From Candidatus Limadaptatus stercoripullorum (GTDB lineage Bacteria > Bacillota > Clostridia > Christensenellales > CAG-917): 40,602 nucleotides of DNA. The position numbers and the translations under genes are program-made. Below are positions 6,877 through 15,263 of this stretch, in pieces; positions within the stretch are counted from its first letter, which is position 1; the number at the start of each line of letters is the position of its first letter. The notes beneath the pieces are model-generated. The model saw nothing but the letters and a program-made list of their open reading frames with translations, searched no databases and was not told the DNA's origin. Location of the stretch: NCBI GenBank assembly GCA_018713795.1, contig DVOE01000002.1, forward strand, positions 1-40,602. The letters run 5' to 3'.

Positions 6877-8553
6877 ATGTCAGAAGCGGGATATGTGATG
6901 AAAAAGAACACGCGGCCCTTCGGGTTCCGCGACAAGTTCGGCTACGCGCTCGGCGACCTCGGCTGCAACCTCAGCTTCTCGCTGATATCGGCGTTCATGG
7001 TGGATTTCTACACACAGTTCATCGGAATACCGGGCGGGATATGGTCGGTGATCATCATCCTCACCAAAGTGTGGGACGGCGTCAACGATCCCATCATGGG
7101 CGGCATAATGGACGGCGTCCGCATAGGCAGGAGCGGCTCCAAATTCAAGCCCTGGATGATGATCGCTTCGGTCGGACTGACGGTGACGGGCGCGCTGGTG
7201 TTTTTGCCGATACCAAACGCCGCCCTGTGGCTCAAAGTCACCGTGTGCATAGTCTCCTATCTGCTTTGGGACTTCAGCTACACGCTGATGAATGTGCCCT
7301 ACGGCTCCCTCTCGGCGGCGATAACGGCGGATCCGCTCCAGCGCACTTCGCTGTCCACCTGGCGTTCGGTGGGCGCGGCGGCGGGCGGCGGCGTGAGCAT
7401 GCTGCTCCCCCTCATCGTCTATAACGACGCGAACGAACTGCGCGGCGAATCCCTCATCTGGATCGCGCTCATCATGGGCGTCTTCGCGTTCGTCGCGTAT
7501 ATGCTCTGCATAAAGCTGACCACCGAACGCGTGATCGTCCCGACCGAAAAGCGCGAAAAGATCAATTACCTGAAGACGCTGAAAGGCTTCGTGACCAACC
7601 GTCCGCTCTTGGCGCTCTGCCTCGCGTCCTTTGCCTCAATCGTCTTCTTCATGTCCTCGACGCAGACGGCAAAATGGCTGTTCCAGGTCCACTTCCAAAA
7701 CGCCGACATGATCACCGCCGCCACCATCGTCTCCTACCTGCCGCTGGCGTTCTTCCTCCCCTTCACGGGCAAGATCGTCAAGCGCTTCGGCAAGAAGGTC
7801 TCCGTCGGGATGCCCTTCCTCCTCAGCATCGCCGCTTCCGTCGTCATGCTGCTCGTCCCCATTCCCGCGAGCTCCGCGGGCATGTGGGGGTATATCATGG
7901 GACTGATGGCGATCCAGACGGGCGGCGGTATGTTCAACCTCATCACTTGGGCGATGGTCAACGACTGCATAGACTACCAGCAGCTCAAGACGGGCATGCG
8001 CGAGGAAGGCAGCGTCTACGCCATCTACAGCCTCTTCCGCAAGATCGCCCAGGGCGTCGCGCTATCGCTTCCCCTGCTCTGCATGGAAGCCGTGGGCTAC
8101 GATCCTCAGGCGGATCCCATTTACGCGCAGGATCCCGGCGTCTCCGACGCCATGGTCAGGATGAGCATAGGGCTCACGCTGATAGGCGCGGTCATAATGT
8201 TCATCGCCATCATGTTCATCTACAACCTCGGCAAAAAAGAGGTCGCTGCGATGGAAAAACAGCTCGACCGCACCGTCGAAGAGAATGCGGCGGACGACGC
8301 GGGCGAGAACCTCTCCCTCGACGAGCTGGTCGGCGACGCGAACGGGGAGACCCTCCCCTTCGACGAGTTGGTCGGCGACGCGAATGGGGAAACCCTTCCT
8401 TTCGACGAACTCGTCTCCGCCCCGAGCGGTGAGACCGCGGAGAGCAAACTCGCGGACGCTCCCGAGGGCGATCTCCCCCTCGTCGATCTCACGAGCGAGG
8501 ACGAAACGCCCCCGCCCGCCCAAACTCCCCCCGAAACCGCGGACAAGGAGTGA
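6877..8553 (+). CDS. GPH-family sugar:cation symporter with repeat-bearing acidic tail
   Basis: This is a membrane transporter of the glycoside-pentoside-hexuronide:cation family (MelB/XylP type), importing sugars with a cation. The 558-residue protein has about 12 membrane segments in the first ~450 residues. The family signature KVWDGVNDPIMG (about 64-75) carries two aspartates implicated in cation binding. The final ~100 residues are acidic and cytoplasmic, with three tandem 14-residue repeats of the type GETLPFDELVGDAN (about 476-517). The tail is unlike the EIIA-like domain of some GPH transporters. ATG 6877 has an AAGGGGG site six bases upstream. It lies 31 bases after the GH2 gene and is probably cotranscribed and functionally paired with it. 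Confidence 0.9.
   Translation: MSEAGYVMKKNTRPFGFRDKFGYALGDLGCNLSFSLISAFMVDFYTQFIGIPGGIWSVIIILTKVWDGVNDPIMGGIMDGVRIGRSGSKFKPWMMIASVGLTVTGALVFLPIPNAALWLKVTVCIVSYLLWDFSYTLMNVPYGSLSAAITADPLQRTSLSTWRSVGAAAGGGVSMLLPLIVYNDANELRGESLIWIALIMGVFAFVAYMLCIKLTTERVIVPTEKREKINYLKTLKGFVTNRPLLALCLASFASIVFFMSSTQTAKWLFQVHFQNADMITAATIVSYLPLAFFLPFTGKIVKRFGKKVSVGMPFLLSIAASVVMLLVPIPASSAGMWGYIMGLMAIQTGGGMFNLITWAMVNDCIDYQQLKTGMREEGSVYAIYSLFRKIAQGVALSLPLLCMEAVGYDPQADPIYAQDPGVSDAMVRMSIGLTLIGAVIMFIAIMFIYNLGKKEVAAMEKQLDRTVEENAADDAGENLSLDELVGDANGETLPFDELVGDANGETLPFDELVSAPSGETAESKLADAPEGDLPLVDLTSEDETPPPAQTPPETADKE
8302..8427 (+). repeat. 42-bp tandem repeat inside the symporter tail
   Basis: Three 42-base in-frame units encode GENLSLDELVGDAN, GETLPFDELVGDAN and GETLPFDELVSAPS. 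They diverge at third positions, so the duplication is not recent. Confidence 0.8.
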
Positions 8554-8569
8554 CGCCGCCCTCTCCCCG

Positions 8570-8604
8570 ACTTGCACGCGCCCCGCGCGTGCAAGTTTTG
8601 TTTT
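8570..8604 (+). terminator. terminator of the GH2-symporter operon
   Basis: A perfect 12-bp stem ACTTGCACGCGC/GCGCGTGCAAGT with a three-base loop is followed by TTTGTTTT, 17 bases after the symporter stop. Confidence 0.85.
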
Positions 8605-8636
8605 CAGGACTAAATTTTGTGCGAAGACACGCACGC

Positions 8637-8704
8637 TTCGAAGGAGCGTATTACGCCGCTTGAACCTCGGAGTAGCACCCCCATAAGCCAATTAGGGACG
8701 GGGG
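8637..8704 (+). repeat. dispersed repeat A, copy 1
   Basis: It starts TTCGAAGGAGCGTATTACGC and runs to AGCCAATTAGGGACGGGG. The reverse complement of 21760-21850 matches almost along the whole length, and 17742-17805 is a more degraded copy. Confidence 0.8.
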
Positions 8705-8760
8705 TATGACTGGTAGCGCGTAGCGGTACCAGGGCAGCCCCGTCCCAAATTGGCGGTTAA
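8685..8760. repeat. palindromic module C, copy 1
   Basis: The arms GCCAATTAGGGACGGGG (8687-8704) and CCCCGTCCCAAATTGGC (8738-8754) are inverted copies flanking a 33-base centre. The same arm sequence recurs at 17784, 21634, 21760 (inverted) and 22306. Confidence 0.75.
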
Positions 8761-8765
8761 GTAGA

Positions 8766-8862
8766 AATGTCCCGCATAAGTGAATGCGAAGTCAAGCGCC
8801 CTCGATTAGGCTGACTGCCCCTACACCCGGGAATACAATTACCCCCTCCTGCGGGTTCCCCC
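8766..8862 (+). repeat. dispersed repeat D, copy 1
   Basis: About 97 bases containing TCAAGCGCCCTCGATTAGGC and ACCCCCTCCT. It aligns with the reverse complement of 22193-22299, including CCCGCATAA, AAGCGCCCT.GAT.GGCTGACTGCCCC and CCCCTCCT. Confidence 0.7.
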
Positions 8863-9119
8863 AAAAATCATTCCCCCCGGAGGGGCCCCACGATTTTAGG
8901 GGGCACCTTCGGCGCTCGCGTACCGCCGACATCGCTGCCGAGGAAAATTCCTCGGCAGATTATGCCACTTGCCGCCATGCGCCCCGCCCGAGGGGCGAAC
9001 AGCGGGCGCGCGGCTGCGTACTTTGTGAGCTCCGCTCGGCACTCACATTCTCGCCGCCTATTGCGGCTCGCGCTCCGAAAGAGTTTTCGTCGTGTCTAAG
9101 AAAGCTTCGAATAAGGGCG

Positions 9120-9163
9120 GTGCGCGTTCAAGTACTCTCCGAAGGAGTGTATTCCGCCGCTTA
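9120..9163 (+). repeat. dispersed repeat A, copy 2 (partial)
   Basis: GTGCGCGTTCA is followed by CTCCGAAGGAGTGTATTCCG and CCGCTTA. It matches the first half of copies 1 and 4 and stops before the CATCAGCCAAT portion. Confidence 0.75.
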
Positions 9164-9183
9164 CGGGCAGCGGAGCTGCCCTC

Positions 9184-9278
9184 ACGCGCAACAAAAATGC
9201 GGCGCGGTGAGCGAGAACGCGCGCTTTGCGTTTCATGCTACCATCGAGTGAACCGGCCATGGCATTTTTGTTGCGCGT
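9184..9278. repeat. 17-bp perfect inverted repeat
   Basis: ACGCGCAACAAAAATGC (9184-9200) and GCATTTTTGTTGCGCGT (9262-9278) are exact reverse complements around a 61-base centre. The A/T runs are placed terminator-like, but no gene is nearby. Confidence 0.85.
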
Positions 9279-9353
9279 AGCGTTGCTGCAGGCGCGTACG
9301 CACAGAACCCGCCGTCCGGCGGGTTCTCGCTAACGGCGCCTTGCGGCAACGCC

Positions 9354-9430
9354 GGGTGTACCCGCGGCGGAACGCCGCTTTCGGGCGACACGCCCGAAAA
9401 AAACAAGCCGCCTATAAAATGGCGGCTTGT
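9354..9430. repeat. duplicate of the tRNA-Arg terminator block
   Basis: This block repeats 9535-9610 almost exactly, from GGGTGTACC through GCGGCGGAACGCCGCTTTCG and CGCCCGAAAAAAACAAGCCG to GGCGGCTTGT. Both carry a hairpin ACAAGCCGCC/GGCGGCTTGT with a U-run on the minus strand, differing mainly in the loop. The direct duplication has a period of about 181 bases. Confidence 0.85.
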
Positions 9431-9576
9431 CAAGCTGTATTCCTTCCCACCTTATTACACCCGTAGACTAGCTAAGGCGGCGCAAGCGCGAAGCGACGCG
9501 GAGCATTTGACGCCGCCGTGCGACGGCTCGCGGAGGGTGTACCGCGGCGGAACGCCGCTTTCGGGCGAGACGCCCG

Positions 9577-9610
9577 AAAAAAACAAGCCGCCTTTTCATA
9601 GGCGGCTTGT
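9577..9610 (-). terminator. terminator of tRNA-Arg
   Basis: On the minus strand a 10-bp stem ACAAGCCGCC/GGCGGCTTGT with an 8-base loop is followed by seven U. It starts two bases after the encoded CCA of the tRNA. A second hairpin (TCGGGCG/CGCCCGA) follows immediately. Confidence 0.9.
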
Positions 9611-9611
9611 T

Positions 9612-9688
9612 TGGTACACCCGGCAGGATTCGAACCTGTGACCTTCAGAATCGGAATCTGACACTCTATCCAACTGAGCTACGGGTGC
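9612..9688 (-). tRNA. tRNA-Arg (anticodon CCG), CCA encoded
   Basis: The 77-base gene folds as a standard cloverleaf: acceptor GCACCCG/CGGGTGT, D-arm from TAGCTCAGTTGG, anticodon stem TCAGA/TCTGA with loop TTCCGAT (anticodon CCG, reading CGG) and T-arm with GGTTCGAATCC. Discriminator A and CCA are encoded. It has its own promoter and terminator, downstream of the GH35 gene on the same strand. Confidence 0.96.
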
Positions 9689-9702
9689 TCGGCGCGGATA
9701 TT

Positions 9703-9731
9703 ATTCTATACATTTCCGCGCGGCTTGTCTA
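9703..9731 (-). promoter_or_regulatory. tRNA-Arg promoter
   Basis: TAGACA, 17 bases, TAGAAT on the minus strand, 14 bases before the tRNA. Each hexamer has one mismatch to consensus. Confidence 0.7.
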
Positions 9732-9755
9732 CCGTTTTCCTCGGGCGGAGTTTGC

Positions 9756-11507
9756 TCAGCCGAGGCGGTGGCGATCGGTGATGGAGACGCTCGCCGTTTT
9801 CCCGGGGCTTTCGAGGTCGAGGATGACGATCTCGTTGGGCGCGTCGGCGCGCAGCCTGACGCCGGGGAGATAGAGCGTCTTCTGGGGTCCGACGCTCCAA
9901 TATCTGCCGAGATTGAATCCGTTGACCCAGACATACCCCTTGCCGAACCCGCGCATATCCACAAAGCAGTCCGCCTCGGGATCCGCCGAAAAACTGCCTC
10001 GGTAGAAGCGGTGTTTCTCCTCTCTGCCCGCGCTCCAATCAAGCCCCGAGAGGTCGTCCAAAGGAATGGTGGTGACCTCGAAGTCCATGAGCGTCTGATT
10101 GTTGAACATGACGGACTCTATCCCCTTCCGGTCGTAGAGGTGCTCACCGTAGTTCACCCTGCCGAGCGCGTCGACGAGGATGTCTATGCGGCTCCCCTTC
10201 TTGAGCCCCGCGAGCACCACCGAGAAATCGCACCCTCTCGTGCGCGTGCGGTCGAACACCTTTTTGAGGGCGCCGTCCACATAGAGATACGCCCTGTCGT
10301 GCACGCCCTTGAGCTTCAAAAATCCGGTGCCGTAGTCGCCGGGGAGCACGGTGGAATAGAGAATGAGCCCGAAATTCTGCCCGTAATACTCCATGCTTTC
10401 GGGAAGCGGCGAGCGGTGCACACTGCCTATCCTGCGGGCGTTCGCGAGCAGCCCCGCGCACTCCGTGAGCGCCACTTCTCCGATGTTTTGAAGTTTGGGC
10501 TCAGGCGGCAGATCAAGGGGTTTAATACCCTGTTTTTCGCAGAGCAACCGCCTGATCGCGTGATACGCGGGGGTGTAGCCGCCATATTCGCCGAGCGGCG
10601 CGCAATAGTCGTAGCTGGTCACCGTGGGGGTGTAGCGTGAGTAGAAATTCGCACCGGCGCCGAAACCGAAGTTTGTGCCGCCGTGAAACATATACATGTT
10701 GAAGCTCGCTCCCCTTTCGAGGAAGGATGCCATCGTCTTCGCCACCGACGAGGCGGGGCGGGTATGGTGTCTGCCGCGGAAACGGTCGAACCAGCCGCAC
10801 CAGAATTCCATGCACATCTCGGGGCCGTCCGGGCTGAAACTTTTGAGGGCGGAGAAGTTGCCTGCGGGGTTTGAGCCGAAGTTCGCCGTGACGAGCGCGC
10901 CGGGGGTGGTCCCGCCCGCGAGCATATAGCCGCAGGTGCCGTCCGAGGTGAACAGCAGCACCTCGACGCCGAGACTTATGAGCATCTCCTTCAAGGCGGC
11001 GAGATAACCTTTGTCGTTGCCGTAACTGCCGTACTCGTTCTCCACCTGCATTGCGATGACGGGACCGCCGCGCGTGCATTGCAGGGGCACGAGTTCGCTC
11101 ATCAGACGGGTCATGAACCGCCCGACCTTTTCGAGGTAGGCGGGATGATTCACCCTGAGGCGCATGTTTTTGTCCGCGAGCAGCCACGCGGGCAGCCCGC
11201 CGAGATCCCATTCCGCGCAGATATAGGGGCCCGGGCGCACGATGACATTGAGCCCGAGCTCACCCGCCGTGCGGACGAATCCCGCGACATCGAGGTCGCC
11301 CGAAAAGTCGAACTCCCCTTCGCGGGGCTCGTGCATGTTCCAGCACACATAGGTCTCCACAGTGTTGAACCCGCAGGCTTTGAGTTTCATGAGCCTGTCC
11401 CGCCAATACTCGTGCGGGACGCGGAAATAATGTATCGCGCCCGAATAGACCTTATACTCTTTGCCGTCGGCGTAAAACGCGCCGCCTTTGACCTCAAATG
11501 TCCGCAT
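9756..11507 (-). CDS. beta-galactosidase, glycoside hydrolase family 35
   Basis: This retaining enzyme releases terminal beta-linked galactose. There is no signal peptide, so it should act in the cytoplasm on imported oligosaccharides. The 583-residue protein has a TIM barrel (about 1-325) with acid/base Glu158 in QVENEYGSYG and nucleophile Glu234 in MCMEFWCGWF. The N-terminus has the family HYFRVPHEYWRDRL stretch and RPGPYICAEWDLGGLPAWLL. Jelly-roll domains follow, including GFGKGYVWVNGFNLGRYW (about 525-545). ATG 11507 has GAGGAGA a few bases upstream. It is third in an operon after the deacylase and symporter genes. Activity on other beta-galactosides, or exo-beta-glucosaminidase-like activity, cannot be excluded. 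Confidence 0.93.
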   Translation of the reverse strand: MRTFEVKGGAFYADGKEYKVYSGAIHYFRVPHEYWRDRLMKLKACGFNTVETYVCWNMHEPREGEFDFSGDLDVAGFVRTAGELGLNVIVRPGPYICAEWDLGGLPAWLLADKNMRLRVNHPAYLEKVGRFMTRLMSELVPLQCTRGGPVIAMQVENEYGSYGNDKGYLAALKEMLISLGVEVLLFTSDGTCGYMLAGGTTPGALVTANFGSNPAGNFSALKSFSPDGPEMCMEFWCGWFDRFRGRHHTRPASSVAKTMASFLERGASFNMYMFHGGTNFGFGAGANFYSRYTPTVTSYDYCAPLGEYGGYTPAYHAIRRLLCEKQGIKPLDLPPEPKLQNIGEVALTECAGLLANARRIGSVHRSPLPESMEYYGQNFGLILYSTVLPGDYGTGFLKLKGVHDRAYLYVDGALKKVFDRTRTRGCDFSVVLAGLKKGSRIDILVDALGRVNYGEHLYDRKGIESVMFNNQTLMDFEVTTIPLDDLSGLDWSAGREEKHRFYRGSFSADPEADCFVDMRGFGKGYVWVNGFNLGRYWSVGPQKTLYLPGVRLRADAPNEIVILDLESPGKTASVSITDRHRLG

Positions 11508-11584
11508 ACCGTCTCCTCTGCCCGTCCGAAGCGGGCAACTTTGCGGCGCGCCGCAGGCGAGGTCGCCTGCGGCGCGCGGATGAC

Positions 11585-13597
11585 TTATTTTGTTTCGGGA
11601 CCGTCCTCCGAAGGCAGGTCGCTCCCCGCCTCGGGCGGAGCGTCGTCCGTGAGCTTTTCGGGAGCGTCTTCTTCCGCTTCGTCCGGCGTTTCGGGAATCG
11701 GGGTGGCCTCCGGGAGTTCCGCTTCCGCGATCTCATCGCCGCTTTCGCTGCCCTCGGTGAGCGTCCTCTTGAGCACCAGGCTGCCGTCCTCGGCGAGCAC
11801 GCTCTCGTTCTCATCCAGCTCGTCGAGGTTGGTCGCCTTAGACTCCAGCTCGGCGATGAGTTCGGCGTGCTTCTTACGCGTGAGCGGATAGAAGCAAAGC
11901 AGTATGATCATGAGCACTATGCTCCCCGCCGTCAGCAGGAAGCAGGCGTTGAACCACTCGTTCGCAAGGGCGTGGGTCTCGGCGCTGACGATGGTGGTCG
12001 GGTCGATGGCGGCGCCTTCGGCGATCTGCCCGACCGCCTCGGAGATGTCGTTCGAGATCTGAGCGGGCTCGAAACCTATCGCGTTCTGCCACAGCCAGGA
12101 GGCGAGCATCGCGATCTGCGAGAAGACGCCGGGGATGGTGAAGATGAAGTTCTGCAGGTGCCCCTCGTAGCGTTTTCCGGTGCGCGCCTGCTGCCAGTCC
12201 GCGATCTCGCCGAGCATGACGGGAATGAGGAGGTAGGTGGGATTGCACTGCGCGATGAAGAAGAGGAGGGTGAGCACCACCGCGGACACGGTGCCTTGCG
12301 GGATGTTCTCTATGCCGACAAACCCCAGCGCGCCGCACACCACCAACGAAAGCGAGCTGAACACGATGATGATGACATTCTTGTTGAGCTTTCTCGTGAC
12401 GATGGGCAGGAGCAGCATAGCCACTGTGCTCGCGAAGCCTATGACGGTGTTCGCGACGCCCATGATATCCAGCGCGACGGTGACATCCGCCGAGTAACGC
12501 AGCTGAAGGATGAGCGGACGGAACTGCACCCAGAATTCGCGGAGCGACCCCACGATGAGCGCGAAGAAGAGGATCATGAGGGGTTTGTTCTTGAACAGAG
12601 AGAAGAAATCCTTGACCCCCTGATATTTGTTCCGCGCCGGCATCGCGGGCGCGGCTGCCGCCGCGGCGGCAGCGGTCTCACCACCCGGCACCGCATTGCC
12701 GAGGAAGGGCTCTTCGGCGCTCGCGGGAGTCTCGGCGGCGACCATGCCTTCGAAGGTGAGTTCGCCTTCACGGGCACCGTCATCCGCAAGGGGCGCGGCG
12801 CCTTCCGCCGCTTCCTCCGCCGCGGGCGGAGCGGTCTCGCCCTCGGGCGGGACATCCGAAAAGTCGGTCTTGACCTCAAAGCCGTCGGGAGCGGTCTCGA
12901 TCTCGTACACCCTCTCCTTGACCTTGATGATGAACATTATGCAGATGGTGCCGAGCACGACCGCGATGAGCCCGAGCACTCGCATCGCCATGAACTCGCC
13001 CTGCCCGTTCTCGATGAACGCCGAGCGGATGGGTCCGACGATGAGGTTCATTATGGTGGGCGCGAACCCGACCAGCAGCCCGACGGGAGTCATGATGTCC
13101 GCCCTCTCCTGGGAGTTGGGGGTGATGACATTGGGCATGGTCTGGTACATGTTGTTGGAGAAGGTGGCTATGGCTATGAGCGGCACGCAGCTGATGTAGA
13201 CATAGGCGATCTTGCCCTCCTCCGTATAGCCCTGCGGCACCCACATTGCAAGCATGGTGAACAGCGCGAACGCGGGCAGCGAGAAGAGGATGTACGGCTT
13301 GTAGCGCCCCCACTTGGTGCGCTTCTTCTCCATGGCGTTGGCGGCGAGCGGCGTCAGGATGGACGCGAGCAGCGTGCCGATTATGTACACGATGTAGCCG
13401 TGCAGCGATGAAACGCCGTAGAAGTACGGGATCTGCGTCACCGTGACGACGAGCATCATGGTGTTGTAGATCCAGCTGTTGCCGAGCGCGTAAATGCCGA
13501 ACGCACCCGCCTCCTTGAGCGTGAGGAACCTGCCGGGAAGCGGCTTGTCCCACATAGATTTCAGGGTGTTAAAGAGCTTTTTGAGTTTTTCCTTCAT
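11585..13597 (-). CDS. MFS/GPH-type symporter with long central insertion and acidic tail
   Basis: This is a membrane transporter related to GPH sugar:cation symporters, with about 12 membrane segments. TKWGRYKPYIL (about 94-104) matches the cytoplasmic-loop signature of the family. At 670 residues it is some 200 longer than usual. One excess block lies between the sixth and seventh membrane segments (about 235-322, rich in Glu, Ala and Pro with eight consecutive Ala); the other is an acidic C-terminal tail (about 590-670, many Glu/Pro/Asp). A GGAGG site lies 11 bases before ATG 13597. It sits between the deacylase and GH35 genes, so it probably imports their substrate, which is unknown. Confidence 0.85.
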   Translation of the reverse strand: MKEKLKKLFNTLKSMWDKPLPGRFLTLKEAGAFGIYALGNSWIYNTMMLVVTVTQIPYFYGVSSLHGYIVYIIGTLLASILTPLAANAMEKKRTKWGRYKPYILFSLPAFALFTMLAMWVPQGYTEEGKIAYVYISCVPLIAIATFSNNMYQTMPNVITPNSQERADIMTPVGLLVGFAPTIMNLIVGPIRSAFIENGQGEFMAMRVLGLIAVVLGTICIMFIIKVKERVYEIETAPDGFEVKTDFSDVPPEGETAPPAAEEAAEGAAPLADDGAREGELTFEGMVAAETPASAEEPFLGNAVPGGETAAAAAAAAPAMPARNKYQGVKDFFSLFKNKPLMILFFALIVGSLREFWVQFRPLILQLRYSADVTVALDIMGVANTVIGFASTVAMLLLPIVTRKLNKNVIIIVFSSLSLVVCGALGFVGIENIPQGTVSAVVLTLLFFIAQCNPTYLLIPVMLGEIADWQQARTGKRYEGHLQNFIFTIPGVFSQIAMLASWLWQNAIGFEPAQISNDISEAVGQIAEGAAIDPTTIVSAETHALANEWFNACFLLTAGSIVLMIILLCFYPLTRKKHAELIAELESKATNLDELDENESVLAEDGSLVLKRTLTEGSESGDEIAEAELPEATPIPETPDEAEEDAPEKLTDDAPPEAGSDLPSEDGPETK

Positions 13598-13635
13598 TCG
13601 CCCGAAATCCTCCTTTATTCAGTCGTTTTGCGCAG

Positions 13636-15219
13636 TTAATGCCACTTTTTGAGCAAGACTTTGCCGGGACGCGCGCCCGTGAGGACGCCGTCGCGCACCA
13701 CTTCGGTGCCGGCGATATACACCCGCTTTATGCCCTCCGGGGTGAAGTCGGGGACGGCGGGATCCACCTTGAACCCGTCCTCGTCGAAGACGGTGATGTC
13801 GGCGGCGTAGCCTTCGGTCAGCACTCCGCGCCCCTTGATGCCGAAGCGTTCCGCCGTCGCGCCCGTCATCTTGCGGACTATCTTTTCGGTCGCGATGCCG
13901 TACTCTTTTGCACGCACGAAGAAGTAGGGGAAGCCTTGGAAAGCCGCTCCGTTCTGCGTGCCCGCCTCTTCCACCCAGGCGTCGGTCATGAACACCGAAA
14001 GGTCGTCCTCCATGAGCCGTCTTATGATGTCTTCGCTGTAGTACTTGCCGAGATACAACCTGCCCTGCCCGTCGCTGAGGTCGACGAGTTTGATGTACAT
14101 ATCGAAGGGAGACAGCCCCTCTTCGCGGGCACAGTCGGCGACCGTCCTGCCCTCGTACTTCTTGTGGGCGGGATCGGGAGAGATGTAAGCCACGGTGAGG
14201 TCGTCGAATTCTATGCCGAGCGCCGCCTTGGTGAGGTTGGTCATGAGTTTCAGGCGGAACATGTTGAAGGGCTTCTTCCTCTCCTCCTTCGGGAGCGCCA
14301 TATACCACGGCGGCAGCACCACCGTGATGACGGACGCGCCGTAGGTGAAGGAGTAGTTGTCGTAAGCGATGTCGTAGCCCTCTTTCCGCAGGGCGTGGAA
14401 CTTCGCGAGCATCCTGTCCGCGCTCTTCCACGAAGTCTTGCCCACGAAGATGAGGTGGGAGTACTCCGTCCTGACGCCGCTCTCTTTCATGATGCCGACC
14501 ACCTCGTCGAGGGCGAGTTCGATATGCGGCTTGGAGAGCAGCGGATAGCCGAGAGCGACCTTGCTGCACGCGCGGGGATGCACGGTGAGGATGCCGTCAT
14601 ACTTCGCGATGAGCTTTGCGAACGCGATGAGTTCGTCGCGCTTTGCGTAGATGCCGGGCTCGTACATGAAGCCGAAGGAGCCGCCGAACGCGCCGCCGCT
14701 CATCGCCTCGTCCACGAGTTCCATCTCCGCCTCTATCTGCGCGGGAGTGAGCGGACGAGGGGAGTAGCCGGAAATGCTTATCCTGGTCGTCCCTTGTCCC
14801 ACGAGTGGCACGAGATTGAGCATGAGCCGCCCTTCCGCGCGCCGTTTGAACTCGGCAAAAGAGCCCGGCTGCACCGCGCGGAAAAGCCCGCCGCCCACCT
14901 TGTCGCGGTAAGGAGAGGTCTCCGAGACCCCGAAAGGCGAAAAGCCGCAATTGCCCGTTATCTGAGTGGTGATGCCCTGCCTGAGGAAGGGGGCGTAAAA
15001 CATCTCCGCGTCATCGCGGTCGTAGAAAAAGTCGTTGTGGGAATGGGCGTCTATGAACCCCGGCGCGACGACGAGCCCGGTGCAGTCGACCACGGTGTCC
15101 GCCTCTCTTGAGCACTCCCCGACTTCGGTGATGATCCCGCCTTCGACGAAGACATCGCCGAGATAAGCGGGGGCGCCGGTGCCGTCGATTATCCTGCCGC
15201 CTTTGAAAAGTATGCTCAT
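13636..15219 (-). CDS. N-acyl-D-amino-acid deacylase family (amidohydrolase superfamily)
   Basis: This metal-dependent hydrolase family cleaves N-acyl-D-amino acids or related amides. The 527-residue protein starts with the composite barrel strand MSILFKGGRIIDGTG, then GFIDAHSHNDFFYDRD (metal His59, His61) and ITGNCGFSPFGV (metal Cys91). Later family features are the VHPRACSK and YSHLIF histidines and the MTDAW aspartate. The usual GHGTLR motif is GQGTTR here (Gln142), so the activity may be altered. The ATG at 15219 is chosen because the ORF extension has no family similarity and a GAGGGG site is three bases upstream. It leads an operon with a symporter and GH35; an N-acylated, sugar-linked substrate is only a guess. 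Confidence 0.85.
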   Translation of the reverse strand: MSILFKGGRIIDGTGAPAYLGDVFVEGGIITEVGECSREADTVVDCTGLVVAPGFIDAHSHNDFFYDRDDAEMFYAPFLRQGITTQITGNCGFSPFGVSETSPYRDKVGGGLFRAVQPGSFAEFKRRAEGRLMLNLVPLVGQGTTRISISGYSPRPLTPAQIEAEMELVDEAMSGGAFGGSFGFMYEPGIYAKRDELIAFAKLIAKYDGILTVHPRACSKVALGYPLLSKPHIELALDEVVGIMKESGVRTEYSHLIFVGKTSWKSADRMLAKFHALRKEGYDIAYDNYSFTYGASVITVVLPPWYMALPKEERKKPFNMFRLKLMTNLTKAALGIEFDDLTVAYISPDPAHKKYEGRTVADCAREEGLSPFDMYIKLVDLSDGQGRLYLGKYYSEDIIRRLMEDDLSVFMTDAWVEEAGTQNGAAFQGFPYFFVRAKEYGIATEKIVRKMTGATAERFGIKGRGVLTEGYAADITVFDEDGFKVDPAVPDFTPEGIKRVYIAGTEVVRDGVLTGARPGKVLLKKWH

Positions 15220-15263
15220 ATTCCCCTCTTCGCATGGCGCGCACGCGCGCGCCCGATACAACA

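Larger units (their letters stand above)
8605..9576. other. gene-free mosaic of palindromic intergenic repeats
   Basis: No ORF in this ~970-base stretch has a ribosome-binding site or recognisable protein. It holds copies of dispersed repeats A, C and D (listed separately), a palindrome CTGCCGAGGAA/TTCCTCGGCAG (8935-8958), a hairpin GAACCCGCC/GGCGGGTTC (9306-9327), a 17-bp inverted repeat (9184/9262) and a duplicated terminator block. The listed ORF 8784-9251 is treated as spurious because it reads across these repeats. Confidence 0.7.

Noticed and set aside
8784-9251. 155-residue plus-strand ORF in the repeat island
   Set aside because: It reads across repeats D and A, has no ribosome-binding site, and its start matches an equally spurious frame in the inverted copy at 22086-22280.
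9456-9546. tRNA pseudogene on the plus strand
   Set aside because: The ends (ACACCCG and GGGTGTACC) could form an acceptor stem, but there is no T-loop GTTCGA, no anticodon arm, and the length is too great. It is probably a consequence of the duplicated inverted block.
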